From NCBI RefSeq assembly GCF_014633365.1, contig NC_068344.1, forward strand, positions 7,269,669 through 7,333,668: a DNA stretch of 64,000 nt, given 5' to 3'. Position numbers and translations under genes: made by a program. Under the pieces are notes generated by a model. It was not told the DNA's origin, made no database searches, and saw only the letters and a program-made list of their open reading frames with translations. The stretch's first letter is position 1. The number at the start of each line of letters is the position of its first letter. The stretch comes from Diospyros lotus. Its lineage: Eukaryota; Streptophyta; Magnoliopsida; Ericales; Ebenaceae. Positions 46,570 through 59,608 of the stretch are shown here, in pieces.

Positions 46570-48669
46570 TGGTAGCCCATTCCATTTTGCCCCCATTTAT
46601 ATGATACATAAGTTATCTTAACCATTAGAAATTATAAATGATGGGATGTGTCATGTATACAACAATTGAAGGTGTAGCATTTGAAACTTACAACCACCCT
46701 CGCTGGTTTTGAAACAACCCTTGGGTTGGGATTTGTCAGTTGGCCATGGGCCAGCAAATACAATGACGAAGCTGAAAAATAATGTTTCATTGTTAATCTT
46801 ATAGGTCTTGAGTAGCAAAGAGATTGGTCGATGGAATAGTGGTACCAACACCTGAGCATCCAGGAACTGAATTTTTGACTAACTTTGCAGTTATTTGTGA
46901 TGTCTTCCTCCTAGTTACTGCAAATTCAGGGCACAAAGAAAATGGTGCATGACTGGGGATGCCAAGTCACTGGTTCTTTTAAATGATAATGTTTCATTGT
47001 TTATGCGGCAGTAGTTACGGTTAATCCAATACCTAAAAGGGTGCCTTTTGTTTTGGCATTTTCTGTTTTTTTTTTTTTTTTTTTGGGTGGGGAGTGGTTT
47101 AGATAAAGTTCCTGCTGGGTTGGGTTTGGTTTGGTTTGGTTTGGGTGTGTTTTATCACATGAAGAGTTGGGGTTGGGGTGGGTGGAAGAAATGTTTCCCA
47201 GCAGGCTGCAGCGATGGCGTGGAATTGACGAAAAGAAATGTATGTGGGCCAATGCCACTTCCCGACTTCTATGAAACATCTGCAATTTGGTTAAGAAAAA
47301 CATATCTTTTCAAATCACTCAAATTTCAAAGCAAGCCCAGGAATTCTGTAAGATAGGGATAGCCCACTTTGAATAACATAAAAATGCATGGCATGGACTC
47401 AGAAGCTGCCAACCCTAAAGAATATTATATATATATATATATATAATATTACATGGGAAAGGCTCTGGACATGATTTGAAGCTCAAGAGACTTTGGAAAG
47501 CACATTGAAAGGGAAGGCTCTGCATCTGCATGCTTGGACGGCACGGAAATTCATATGGCAAGTGTCAGCAACCTCTACTGCTCTAGGCTCTAGGCTCTAG
47601 CCTCCAGCCCATACGCCGTGGATTTATTTTTGTCTTCATTGCGCAATTATCATAGGCACGGTCATGTCAGGGTGAAATGTACAATGCTCTTTAGATCTTC
47701 GAACTCACAGAGCATGCATATATAATATATATATATATATATAATTATTTTAACGTGGTTGGTTGGCCATGTAGGCCCATTTAAGATTGAGTCTGAAAGC
47801 AAATTAAGTTAATATCTTATATGTTTGGTAACAAACTCATAAATTTGGTGACAATGAAATAAATTTGTTTAAACAAAAGAAATGTCATATTTCAATCCTG
47901 CTTCAGTGTGATTACTTGGAGCTAATTAATTACCTATTTATATGTTTCTTTTTATAATTCAACTCTTATCTTAGCTTTTTTATCTCATTTCAATGTCAAA
48001 TGATGTAGGCGGATGTGCCAATTTTTGTAAGACCAAATGCAAAAGTCTTATATTCAGACCATATCGCGGGCCCACTGACAGTAAACCTAATGTAATTCCA
48101 TGTTGCAGAGTGAAATATATATATATCTATATATAGTCAAGACAAACTATCATGGCGTATATGGAAAGCCCGCCAAGTTAATTTTAAGTCTGAAAAGACA
48201 GGCCAACCATGGTCCATGGGCCTGAAAAATCTTTGATTTTATGTTTCCAAAAGTCAAAATCAGATGATGAGTGAACCAATAAATGTTTTGCAAGCGGGGT
48301 AAACCAATTAGGGGTGTTAGGGTTTTACACAAGAATTGCGTCAAGTGAAAGCAAATTTTCTTTATAGCTACTATTATCTAATTTACTGGCAAGACGACGA
48401 GCACGTGAATCAACTACTAGCGAGATGTTGAGTTGTCGTAGGTCGGTAGACTTCACACCTTTAAGGGGAAGTCATGGATGTGGGAGCAAGTGTGTCCAAC
48501 TTTTTAGATTCCATCGAACAATGTGGGTGTCACGGGACTTCTTAGAGATAAAGAACTATTGTTGGAAGAAGAAAAGAAAGAAGAAGAAGAAGAAGGAGAG
48601 CGACAAGCAGAAGGACCTAGAAAAGTTGATGAAGAAAATGACATTGGGTAGAGAAGTTCAAATTTTGGT
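46570..48669. other. Intergenic region downstream of the tRNA synthetase gene
   Basis: Contains a poly(T) run (about 47068-47084), (AT)n runs near 47420 and 47730, and no convincing gene. The lysine-rich frame at 48425-48691 comes from an AAG-rich stretch. Confidence 0.45.
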
Positions 48670-49135
48670 CCAAGCCAAAAAATCATATTAGATCGGATTG
48701 AAAAACCTTGTCTTGTCCGAGACTAAATAAGTTCAATATGAAAATTTTGAAAAATTGTCTTCAATCCAATTTGGTTTGGTCTCTTTTTTGGACCAAAAAA
48801 TGAATAAATTATTATATATATTAATGTATATATGTAAATACCTATAAATATTGCTATAAGTACTATATTTATAATAAGTATATATTAATATATAATAATT
48901 ATAGTATTTACATACTATACTATTGTAGACAAATTTACAGTAGGATTTATTACTCTAAATATAGCAATAAATATAGCTATAAATTTGTAAATTTGTTGTA
49001 TATATGTACATACAAATTTAATAAGACTAGGCTAGACTTAACCGTTTGGTATTTGGTTCAAAATTTTTATCAATTTCGATTTTGATCCAATCTTGTTTAG
49101 GGTTGGTCTAAACAAATTAAACACCCCTAACAGTG
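48670..49135. mobile_element. Possible non-autonomous DNA transposon
   Basis: The AT-rich core is bounded by CGGATTGAAAAACC and ACCAAATGGT-type words at the left and GTTTAGGGTTGGTCTAAAC plus ACACCCCTAA at the right. The right end resembles 27155-27240 in inverted orientation. Target duplication not resolved. Confidence 0.4.
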
Positions 49136-50207
49136 TTGAACTTAAAAAAAGACATCGAGGAAAACCTTATGTAAAGCAAATTCCTCGCAAAATCCACAAA
49201 CCCATAGATTAAATTAAGAAAAATGCAAAAAACTGCCAAAAACAGTAAGTTAAAAACCAAATAAGAAACCTAAAGCACAAAAGCAAAAGAACTCTCTGTT
49301 GTCGTCGGTGATGGAGGAGTTGAAGGTGAGGCTTCAAGGCTCAGATCGATCGGTCCAAGACTCACTAAGGTAAGCCAAGAATCGGTCCCAAGAAAAACCT
49401 AAATCCAGCCCTTGGATCGAACGCAAATTTTCCCAAATCAGAAGAAACTACCCCAACCCGAGAATGAATACGAACAGTCACTCGCATCTCCTTTTTGGCA
49501 ATCTCTCGCACTCTCTCTCTCTCTCCCTCGTTTCTCTTGCCTATACAAAAAACCACCCCCATAAACCTAATTATATGTAGATAACCATCGAAGCATCTTC
49601 ACAAAGATTAGGCTCCTTAGGTATTCGGAAGAGATGAGATGAGGGTGAGGAAAAAAGGGGGAGAAAACAAACCTGGTTTGAATGGCAGCGACTAAGTCTC
49701 CAGCCATTTCAAAAACTGGATCAAATGAGTTATGGGCTTATAGAGATATGAGAGATGGGCTAATAGGCTAGATAAAGGTAAGGAGACAATGGACTTTCTA
49801 ATGGGCTTCAGATAGGGTAGCTAGCAAAATGGGTTGGGCTTGGTTCTTGTTTTGACCAACTGAGCCAAGCCCGTTTTCCTCAAAAAATAAGTCAAAATTA
49901 CTCGAGCCATCTTCTTGTCGGGCATCCTATAATTGGGTTTGGACCTATCTTTAAATCTATCAATCTTGGGTTGAAGCTTATGATAGTTTGATACTTACCC
50001 GATCTTACCATCATCGCCTTAGACTTGTTAGGTATCACACCCCAACACCTAAAGAAGATCTAGAGAAGATTCATGTTGAATCCTTTGACAAACACTCTGA
50101 AATGGAATACCTCATCTACGTTAGCAACAATGAGGATCGAGTCCTAGAAAAACTAAAATTTTGTGATCAAGAGGTGTGGAAATCCAATCCTAATTCTCTA
50201 AAATAGT
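49136..50207. other. Intergenic, probable TE debris
   Basis: Repetitive-looking sequence with a CTCTCT run near 49510. The short frame at 49988-50206 has no recognisable domain. Confidence 0.35.
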
Positions 50208-51413
50208 TGAGTTGGTCCAAGTAGTGAGACAACTCAAGGAGGGTGTGAATTGGGTTTTTAAAAATATATTTTTTTTCAATAGTAGTGTAATTATGTACAC
50301 AATGAGTAAAATACGAAAGCAAAAATCTAAAGTACAAATAATCAAGAATTCAAGCTTGAGAAAATGGTGAAGTGAGCTTTACAAAATATTGTACAATTAA
50401 AGTATGAAATAAAGATGAATAAAAATGAAGAAAGCAAACAAAGAAAACATTAATATTTATAATGGTTTGACAATTTGTTTAGGTTCACTACCTTAACTCC
50501 TCACCAAGGATTTTCAAATCTATTATCGGAGTACTTTTTGAAGAGCCAAACACTATCCTTTATATAGTCACTTTTTAGAGATCTTGTTCTTTTTATATAA
50601 GTTCAAGCAGTAACCTTCTTAGAATGCTTTTTAAAGGGTTGAAGCAATAACTCACATACAATGCTTTTTTAAGCCTGAAGCAATAACCTTACAAGATAGA
50701 GAATGAAATATAAATGGAGAGAAAAACTCTCAACACTCATGGTCCTCAGAAAATAGGCTCAACACAAATAGGAGAACACTTTAGTTTTCTCAAAGAGACA
50801 GAAAATGAATAAGATTGGACAACTTTCTCGGTGGATGAGAATGATGAGAATCACTTAGGCTCTTGTTCTTTTTTAGCTCTTTTCTTACTCTTTTGTTTTT
50901 CTTCTCATCATCTATTTCATGTAGTTGATATGGATATATATATATATATATGTAAACCTTCTCAGCACTTTTAGGATACAATTCAATAATAACAACTCTT
51001 TTTTCGTGTAGATGATTAGATAAAACATTCCATTTGCAAGTTAAAACCTATTAGAACATGTAATCTCCAAAAAATAAAGAGTAGGAAATGTATCAGAGAT
51101 TTGATTTGAGAGTATTAAATGCTATTTTAGACTTTATTAAATGCAATTGAATGACTAAAAAATTTTGAATTTAAAGTTTCGAGCCGTATTATTCAAGTAT
51201 TGTAAGAGCATTACTCTAGTAATTTTCTAAAGACATTTTGAATTTTTTGTAGGTTACTCGAGTAATAAATACTTATTACTCGACTAGTTTTTTGAGACTC
51301 TGTTTCTTTACAGGATGCTCGAGTAACAAATACCTATTACTCCATTAATTTTTTAAGGCTCTCTATTTCTTTGCAAGTTACTTGAGTAATATAAAGCATT
51401 ATTCTACTAATTA
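50208..51413 (-). mobile_element. Truncated Ty1/copia-like LTR
   Basis: Carries GAGGGTGTGAATTGGGTTTT near its left side, then CTCACCAAGGATTTTCAAAT, both shared with the solo LTR at 28184. The distal end (TTCATCATCAAAATC in that copy) is missing; the sequence runs into the LTR-like block at 51414. Confidence 0.55.
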
Positions 51414-52904
51414 TGATGACCCCACCCTTAGAACCCTAGCCTTGGGAGCTAAGGGAGAAGTGTCAATAAGGAATGATATCTGCTAGAGTCATAAGTGAGA
51501 ACACCATAACATTTTATATCCAACAACAAGGTTAAATATATACAAAACTGAACATCAAGTACTGCCATATACAACGGGGCCATATACCCATAGCATTACA
51601 AAAGAAAATAATACAAGGCCCTTAAAAGAGCAAAACATCCACAAATAGGAACCAAGCCAATATCCCCCCCAAACCTTTTATCTAGAATAGCTCTGTACAC
51701 GTTTAGACACTAGACACCGCATTGCTAAGCTCTCCATCTTCTTTAAACTTGCCTCTACCTAGAATGATGCAAGCACAAGTGAGCTATAAAGCCCAACAAG
51801 TAATATAGAAATAAAAACAATGAGAGTGTTAGGGTCCAACTATAGATGATAATCAACATCCCTACTCATGCACGCACAAAGGAGAGGAATCGAGTCATAT
51901 GTACCATGAACATACAATGACATGCACCTACAATATGTTGGCATCAGGCCACAAATGAACATGTATAGAGAATATGGTGCATGCTCCCATGAACACTTCT
52001 GTAGAATAATCATATGTAGGGATCTAAGTCCCACACGAGTCTAGAACTATAGCCTACTCGAGCTTGACATGAGTCAGGCATTACAACCCACCTGAGTTTC
52101 TAATTTATCACCGTAAGGGATATCCAAGTGGATCTCGTCCACAATGCGCATCATATATCACACATAATCCCCATACTATGCCATGCACAAGCAATGACAC
52201 CATGCCTCTCACAAGACCCATGCATAAGATCTCTTGTAACAACATACACAAGCCATAGTTACTCACAAAATCATGATTGAAATGCATGTGATACACACAA
52301 GAAGAGGGAAATATAAGCCAAAAGGGAGAAAAGAGGTTTCCAAGCTTGTAAAAGGCATTTGGGCCAAAATAGGGGAACATTGGTCGATAGATGCATTGGC
52401 ATCTATCGACAGATTGCTCTTTAGAAGGCAATTTGTCAATAGATTGCCCTCAGTCTGTCGACTAGTAGAAGCAAAAATCACCCTGATCCTCTGCCTTTCA
52501 CACCCGAACCTTGGCAAAATGATTCAAACTCTTGCCAAATCTTCACCCTATCAAAAGAGGCATCTTTCCTAAGGAAAATAGGGAGAACAAGTCCCTTTAG
52601 AAGCATTAACAAGGAGATTTAAAAAGAAAAAGGAAGAAAATTACAATCATGTAGTTGCTTTGCTCTCAAAGGAAAGAACTTGGTAAAAACCATCTCAAAG
52701 ATTGAAGTTTCAAACTATAGCTATTTGAAAGGATAAGAACTTGCCTTAGCTTCGTTCTTTATCAATCCCTAGCTCCTCTTTACCTTTAACACCACCTATA
52801 GGTTGCCACACATAGAGATTTACATCTCTTTTAGCCACAAAACAGAGGAAAATAGATTCCTAAGCTAAAGAGAGTTAGATAGTAAGTTTCCCACCTTAAA
52901 ATCT
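51414..52904. mobile_element. LTR-like block, possibly Ty3/gypsy
   Basis: Begins TGATGACCCCACCC, like the block at 23805. No coding capacity. Contains a short GTCGA-palindrome cluster at 52383-52467. It abuts the LTR starting at 52905. No target duplication found. Confidence 0.45.
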
Positions 52905-54678
52905 GTAACACCCTGTTTCTTAAACATAACAATACTATGATTCGTACTAAGATTACACGAGGGTTTAAAGGAAATCCTTAATCACGAAAGAAAAGGATCG
53001 AACCTTAGATCGTAAAAAAAAAAAAAAAAAGGATTTCCACTTAATAAAAACACCATCCTGACATACACCAAAATATCAAAACATCCTACTGAGTTATAGT
53101 GGCATCACTAGTATATAGGTTCTTGGGTACAATTATGTACACAAGCACATCACACATCCTTTATCTTGAGTGTCCTAGTTGCTATTTACAATACAACACT
53201 TGAATTACAAATACATCAATTTCGAGAAAACAAAAACTAAAGGTCCACCACCTCTTTGCCTTTATTTGAATTGGAATTTGGACCTAACACATTTGAATAT
53301 GCTAATATGAGATATGAAACATCTTAATGAGTGGTTCAGAAAGGAAGATACATGTTTGTGTATGCAAGTATGTTAAATGTCATGAAATCTTTTTCCTCTG
53401 TAAACGCTCTAGTTAATATGTTGCAATCACCCTCGTGTCAACATGTCCAAACACTTCAGCCCCATGTGGGCACATGGTCCTCGACCACACATGTTGACCC
53501 ACAAGCTTGCCACAACCACAAATGTTATGATGCATGGAAGAAAAAATAAAAATAGATATGCAAGAACAAGGGAAACATGATATACAAGCCACAAACCACA
53601 CATAAATGAAACCAAAAGTGATCAAGATGAAGCAAGAGGCATGCAGGAACCACTCACCTCTACTATTTACCTTTATGTTGTACTGTTTACAATGAGCGGG
53701 ATTGGGTTTCTGCAGAAAATACGAGTTTTTGTAAATTAAACTTTAAATATTTTTACATAGGAATGTTCCAAATAGGTTAAACAAGATTTTTGGAAAATTT
53801 CATGGCGAAAGGAGATCTCACGCGCCTTCATGTGCCTTGGGAAGGTGAGCCACGCCTTCCCTGGCGTGTGTTCTGCATGCGCCATCGTCTTCTTTAGTGA
53901 CGATGCAACAACCTTTCATTTTTTTGTTGTTTTCTCCCTCGTTTTAGCTCTGATTCGACCTTTGTTTGTTCCTATGGCTTCCAATTTTTCCCTTCTACTT
54001 GATTATAAGATTAATTCGAACTTACCTTGTTTTTTCTGGTAATTCCGGCCTAGATTTAGACAAAGATTCAAAAACTCCAACGATGCCCATTTCTCCCTCG
54101 TTTCTTCACTGATTTCACTCATTTTTCTTGTAGAAACTCACCCTCTTCCTCAAGATCTTGTCTCTCCCCTCAAACCATCCTAATCTCGGCTCAGTTCATG
54201 GATAAGCTTTGGGTGAACCTTGGTCCTATTTATAGAAATTCCAGACCAATCACTTGCTGCCACGTGTCGTTCTTATCCCCTAAATAATTGTGCCTCATGA
54301 TTACCTCCAACCATCGGTTTGGCCGGTTTGTTTCTCCAGTGACCTCATTGCCGATTTTCAAGAATTATACTTTGTCTTGAAGTTTCACATATTTGCACTT
54401 TGACCCCTGGATCTTTTAGGTCCTTGGCTATTCTTGAACCTCCTTACGTTGATCCCAAAATTCCCTTAGGAAGAGGATTCTTGCATCATTTATCGACCCC
54501 TAAGAAGGTTTTTAATACTTTTGGTGAATCACATTTTCTCCCGAATTTTCATGAAATTACGTTTTTACCCTTGAACTTCTATGATTTGTTGGACATATTC
54601 CATATCCTCAAATGTATTAATTTCATAAAATATCCTATTTCCTCGAGTATATGATTTTATAAAATTCTCGGGTATTAC
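52905..54678 (-). repeat. LTR (3' LTR) of a decayed Ty3/gypsy element
   Basis: From TGTAACACCCTGTTTC to CTCGGGTATTACA, about 1.77 kb. The minus strand just outside its right end is AAGAGGGGTAGAG, a polypurine tract, so this is the 3' LTR of a leftward element. A minus-strand TATA box (TCTATAAATAGGACC) lies near 54225. The TGTAA-CACC/ATTACA ends resemble those of 59609-62206. Confidence 0.75.
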
Positions 54679-57400
54679 ACTCTACCCCTCTTAAAAAAAA
54701 ATATCGTCCTCGAAATTTTGTCTCATGACCTTATATTGTCGAAAAGAGGTGGGTATTCTTCCCCAAGTAACTTTCTCATAATCATGATAACTCCATAACA
54801 CCTTCATAAGAGATATCGTCTTATTCTTCAAAACCCTATATATTGTGGTAACTTTAGGGTGGATAGCGTACCTGGCTTGATGTGTCTCATCTAGTATGGT
54901 AGTTTTGTCTTAGTCCTTTGGCTTTAGGCACATAAATTTGATTAGAAACCGAAGTATTTCATTCGAGAACTGAAATCTTGGTCATCAATCCATGACCTTA
55001 CCTCTCGAGGCTTTTGGAGTAGCTTGCTGGATTTGTTCCATTAGATGAGAGTGAATTGTTAGGCCAACGACATAAACAAACGTTCCCTTATGAATCACAT
55101 CCACCGTCAATAGGCTAAAAGCCTCTACCAGTCCCCACTCCCAAGCAATTAGATCGGCTAGCAAAGCAGGCTCTCCCTACTTAATGCATTAGCCACAACA
55201 TGCCCTCTCGGGATGGTATTGGATCATATAATCGTGATCATTCAAAAACTCCATCCACTGCTACTGCCTCATATTCTAATCTCTTTGAGGGAATAGGTAC
55301 CTCAAGCTTTCATGAACCGCGAAGACCTCAAATCTTTCCCCATATGAATAGTGCTGCCAAAGTTTCAGGTAACCACAACTGCTGCCAATTCTAATTCGTA
55401 GGTGATAAAATGCTGCTCACAATTTTTCAATTGTTGAAACTCATTTGTTTTCATGAGAACACACCCTTAGCCTAGTTTTGGAAAGATTAGCATAGACCTT
55501 GAGTCCACCCTGTTCCACAAGGCATTGGAAAAATAGGAGCATAGGTAAATTTCCCTTTAATTTATTAAAGTCATGCACACTTGCCTCATTCCACACATAC
55601 TTGGCTCCTTTGTGTTGACTAGGTAAATGACAAAGCAATGCTAGAAAATTTTCAAGATATTTTATGTAATAACTTGCTAGATCCATAAAACTTCATACCT
55701 CAGTTGCTGCTTCCAACCTTATATTACCTCAACTTTCAAAAGACCTATGGCTAACCTATTTTTCATCATAACATTATTTAGAAAAGTTACCTGAGTTAAC
55801 CAAAACTTGCATTTTGAAAACTTAGCGTAAGGTTAATATTCCTGCAATGCCCTTAGAACGAATCCTCAGGTGTTGCTCACGTTCTTCTCCTTATTGACTG
55901 AATAAATCAAGATATAATCAATAATCATAAATTAATCCAAATATAGTTTGAGCATTCTACTCATTAAATCCATAAGTGTTGTAGGTGAGTTAGTTAACCC
56001 AAATAACATTACTAGATACTTAGAATGTTCATAACGGGATCTAAGAACAATCTTGCTACAACCTCTCTTTTAACCCTCAGTTGGCAATACCTTAATTTCA
56101 AGTCAATTTTCGAGAATATCCTCAATTGAATTTCTTAAAGTTACAAATCTTCAATAAATCATTTCCACATTTAAAGTTACATTTAACACATGTTGGCCAA
56201 TACCATTCCTCATTTTTTTTTTTTTAATGATCCCTAAATTATCATAGCCCCAAAGATTAATAAATCCTCAAACCTTCTGAATATTTGTAGACATCCCCTT
56301 ATTCACAATAAATCATCTGAAACACGATAATTTCATAAAAACCATTATAAATGAAATACCATATTTTCTTTTACGTATTCACAAGAAAAATAATTAATCA
56401 TCTTAATTACCCAATTTTGCTACTTGGCATTCCATCTCCTGCCAAGTTATAAGTCGACTTACTATGTCATTATTTTCTTGTAAAATCCATCGGCTCCAAG
56501 GTCATCTTGCTGGATTGCTAGGGCATTTTTTCTCAATCCAACCATAACAAATTTAATTTCCCTTTAATTTTCTCGAGCCACTAATCCCTTATAGATTATG
56601 AATCACACCTTAAATACATAATTGATCACCATACTATTTTCCCAAAAATTCAAGTCATTATAACCTTGACCTTGTAACCTTTCCCAAGTCCCATAATCAT
56701 CTTGTGATTCTACCACTTTTAAGTGGTAGTCAACCCTGACATTATATCTAGATAAGAAGTCCATTCCCAGGATTATGTCAAAATCTTAAATCCCTAGTGT
56801 TGCAAGTTCAATTGCAAATCCACTATTCCTCAACATGGTTATCCCATCCTTATAACCTACGTAGGTTTCCTCTTGTCTCCCTAACGGGGTAGTCACTATC
56901 ATTGGACGGCCTAACTTTCTCAGTTCCATCCCTAGGCATGTATCAATGTATATGATATGAATGGGGGCTAGATCTAGGGTTTACCAATACTTGTACTGGC
57001 ATATTAAGGTAAATCAATGTACCTTGTATGATTGTCGGTTGACATGAGCATCTTTTCTCATCAAATTAGACACTTGACCCTGTGTGTGACCTTTGGTCCT
57101 TCTTATTTGACTGATTAACCTTCCTTTTACATGGGCAATCTTTAGCGAGATGACCTGCTTGCTAGCCGCTAAAGCATACGGGTCCCTTTAGGTAGTCTCA
57201 AGCTATGTGGTCGTTTTCTCCACAAGTATAACATCCTTGGTTTCTTGTTTTACACAATTTTCTAGGATGGAATTTTTGACATCTAGGACAATTACCTTTT
57301 GGCTTGAAATTCCTTCCTCGAGTCCCTAAGTCGTGTTTTTCCCTAGATTTTTGAGAACGTCTGGTATTCACCATATGGAATAGTCATACTCAAAATCACG
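54679..57400 (-). pseudogene. Decayed Ty3/gypsy polyprotein region
   Basis: On the minus strand, from right to left, remnants appear in gag-pol order. Zinc-knuckle traces lie at about 57130-57250 (CYTCGENDHIA and a second Cys/His set), with protease- and RT-like sequence after them. At 55441-55686 is an RT-to-RNase H junction (DLASYYIKYLENFLALLCHL, then KYVWNEASVHDFNKLK and GGLKVYANLSKTRL). Stops are frequent. The 5' LTR was not found, so the element is truncated on its right. Confidence 0.65.
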
Positions 57401-58870
57401 AGATCAATATTTAAACCTTAGCAGTAAAATAATCTTGAAATATTCATAATCAACTAATAAAACCAAAAACCAGAAATCATATGTTGTTGACTTTCCTGAC
57501 TTTTGTGGACCTACCAGATTACTAATCCAACAAATCCTAAATACCCATATCCTTGAATCTGTATAGGGATCTCATGAAACTAGGTGTCTACTGGACCTTC
57601 ATGGGGTCTGTGACCTCGATTCAAATATTCCCCCAAGACTTCAAATCCATTAAACACCTGCAAAACATTTGTTAATCCTAATGAACCGTAAATCAAAATG
57701 TCTTTAAAAATCCAGTTAGTCTCCCAGAATTCCATCTAAAGGTTTCTTTTCCCTAAATGCTTACAAGTCTTATCCCGTAAACAATCAAGCATCTCCCAAT
57801 TCATATGTAGGGATCTCATGAACTGGGTACCTACTGGATTTTACCAGATTTGAAACCTTGATTCAACTGACTCCTAAAATTCCTACAAAAATAATCATAC
57901 AACAAAATGGTCTCCTGAATATTTTTCTTCTAAAATCCTCTAGACTTTGGATCCACCAAATTCCTGCAAAATAAGTAGTCTCCCAAGCGATTACCTAGTA
58001 TCCTTGAAACTTCGAGTTTATCAAATCCTTGTAACTCAAATAAGCTTAATCTAAAATATCCCCAAGTAATTTTTCAAATAAGAAAGATGTCTCCCAAAAT
58101 CCCGTAAGTTATTCAAGATTTTCTGGCAGGGGTTTAATTTCACCAAGTAACTAGAATACTTACTCGGACCAAGTCTTGTCTTGTAAAACAATTAGGCATC
58201 TCCCAAACGATCATTACCTAGAATTCTCAAGATTCCAAATTTGTTGAAATTCTTGCTAGGGATTTAATCTCATCCGACCTTGTTGACAATCTTCTATATC
58301 TCCCAAAATTGCTACACGACTTATCCTTTCACCAAGAAGCTCAAAGATTAGTGACATTATAAATATATTTCATAAACATCTCATATCGCTACTTTATCCT
58401 TTATGATCCCCAAAAGTAGCCACATGACCTATCATGCTATCACGAAATTCAAGGTTAATAATATCAAGCATACCATAGACATTTCATCCACTATCTTTCC
58501 TTTGTACATAGGTGTACATATACAATGAACGACCTACTTTACTATTTGTGCACATGTACAAACAATCCTTAAAACCAAAATCACTCCTCTTTGGTCTCGG
58601 GGTGGGGGTGTGATGGCTTAGTCCAAGGAAGAGGCTGGATCGAGCGAGGCTTGAATATAGGCAGGTGTAGAGGGCTCTCCCAACCAAAAGGTCTTGGGGT
58701 TTGTTTTGAGGGCAAAGACAGAATAATTTATGTTGTATTTTTAAATTCTTTCCTTTTATTTTGTAATGTATAGGCAGTCCATCCCTAAAGAGTTGTTAAG
58801 AGAATGATGTATTCCTAAGAAATGTATATACACTTTTGTGGTTATGTTATTTAATGAATTTAGAGTGGAT
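57401..58870. other. Probable gag and 5' debris of the decayed element, no gene seen
   Basis: Low-complexity CT/AT-rich DNA with repeated TCTCCCAA.AT words (about 57720, 57900, 58090, 58200, 58310). No intact frame and no domain recognised. Confidence 0.35.
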
Positions 58871-58879
58871 GGTTTAAAT

Positions 58880-59400
58880 TAAGTTTTCATCTGTACCTAT
58901 ACTTTTAGTGATCTCCTTCCGAACATCCTCTGCTAGTGGGATCTCTGGGAGTTGGGCCGTTGCAATTTTTCTCCAAGAGCTATGAAATAAACATAAAGAG
59001 ATAAAGAAAGGCTCCCTATGAAATATTTAACTACCGAGAAGCTCCCCCTGAAACTAAAATTCCATTTTCTACTTCTTTTTGTCATTAACAAAGAAGGCTC
59101 CGTAGAATTTGGATAAAAGGTTGCATTACAGTGCTCCCCCTAACTCATTTAATTTTCTTTAGAATATGTTTGATAAAGCATATAATCAGAACATAACACA
59201 TAAAGGGAACTTGAACTTTCATTAAAGTTTCAAAAGCAGTACATTAGAGTATCAAAGTTTATATGGATTCTAAAACAAAAACATAGCAAACAGAAAATAC
59301 ATTTAATTGCTATTCTACTTGAGGTTCTTTAGTGCCTTCTGCCTCTTCCCCCACTATTCTTGATGTCCTTTGGGTAGTGGTCTTGACTCTACAAGTTGAT
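58880..59400 (-). other. 3' non-coding part of a minus-strand transposon gene
   Basis: The minus strand has repeated GGGGGAGC words (near 59050 and 59145), which recall polypurine regions of copia-type elements. It follows the stop of the ORF ending at 59409. Confidence 0.4.
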
Positions 59401-59608
59401 TGCATAGCTTACTTGAGTTCAGCAAACCCTTCTTCCACATTCAACTGTCTCTGATCCACCATCTCTAGTATTTGTATCATTACCTCTTGGTTTCTTAGGA
59501 TTACGTTGATAGAGTTTATTAGAAATTCTCCCAAGGGCATTCTGATCATAGTTTGAGGATTTAGAGTTGAAGGATTGGAAGATGTAGCTTGAGCTGGAGG
59601 AGTAGTAG

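Noticed and set aside
48425..48691. Lysine-rich 88-codon ORF
   Set aside because: The open frame comes from an AAG/GAA-rich stretch and shows no domain.
53331..54042. Short + and - ORFs in the 52905 LTR
   Set aside because: They lie entirely inside an LTR with no known coding function.
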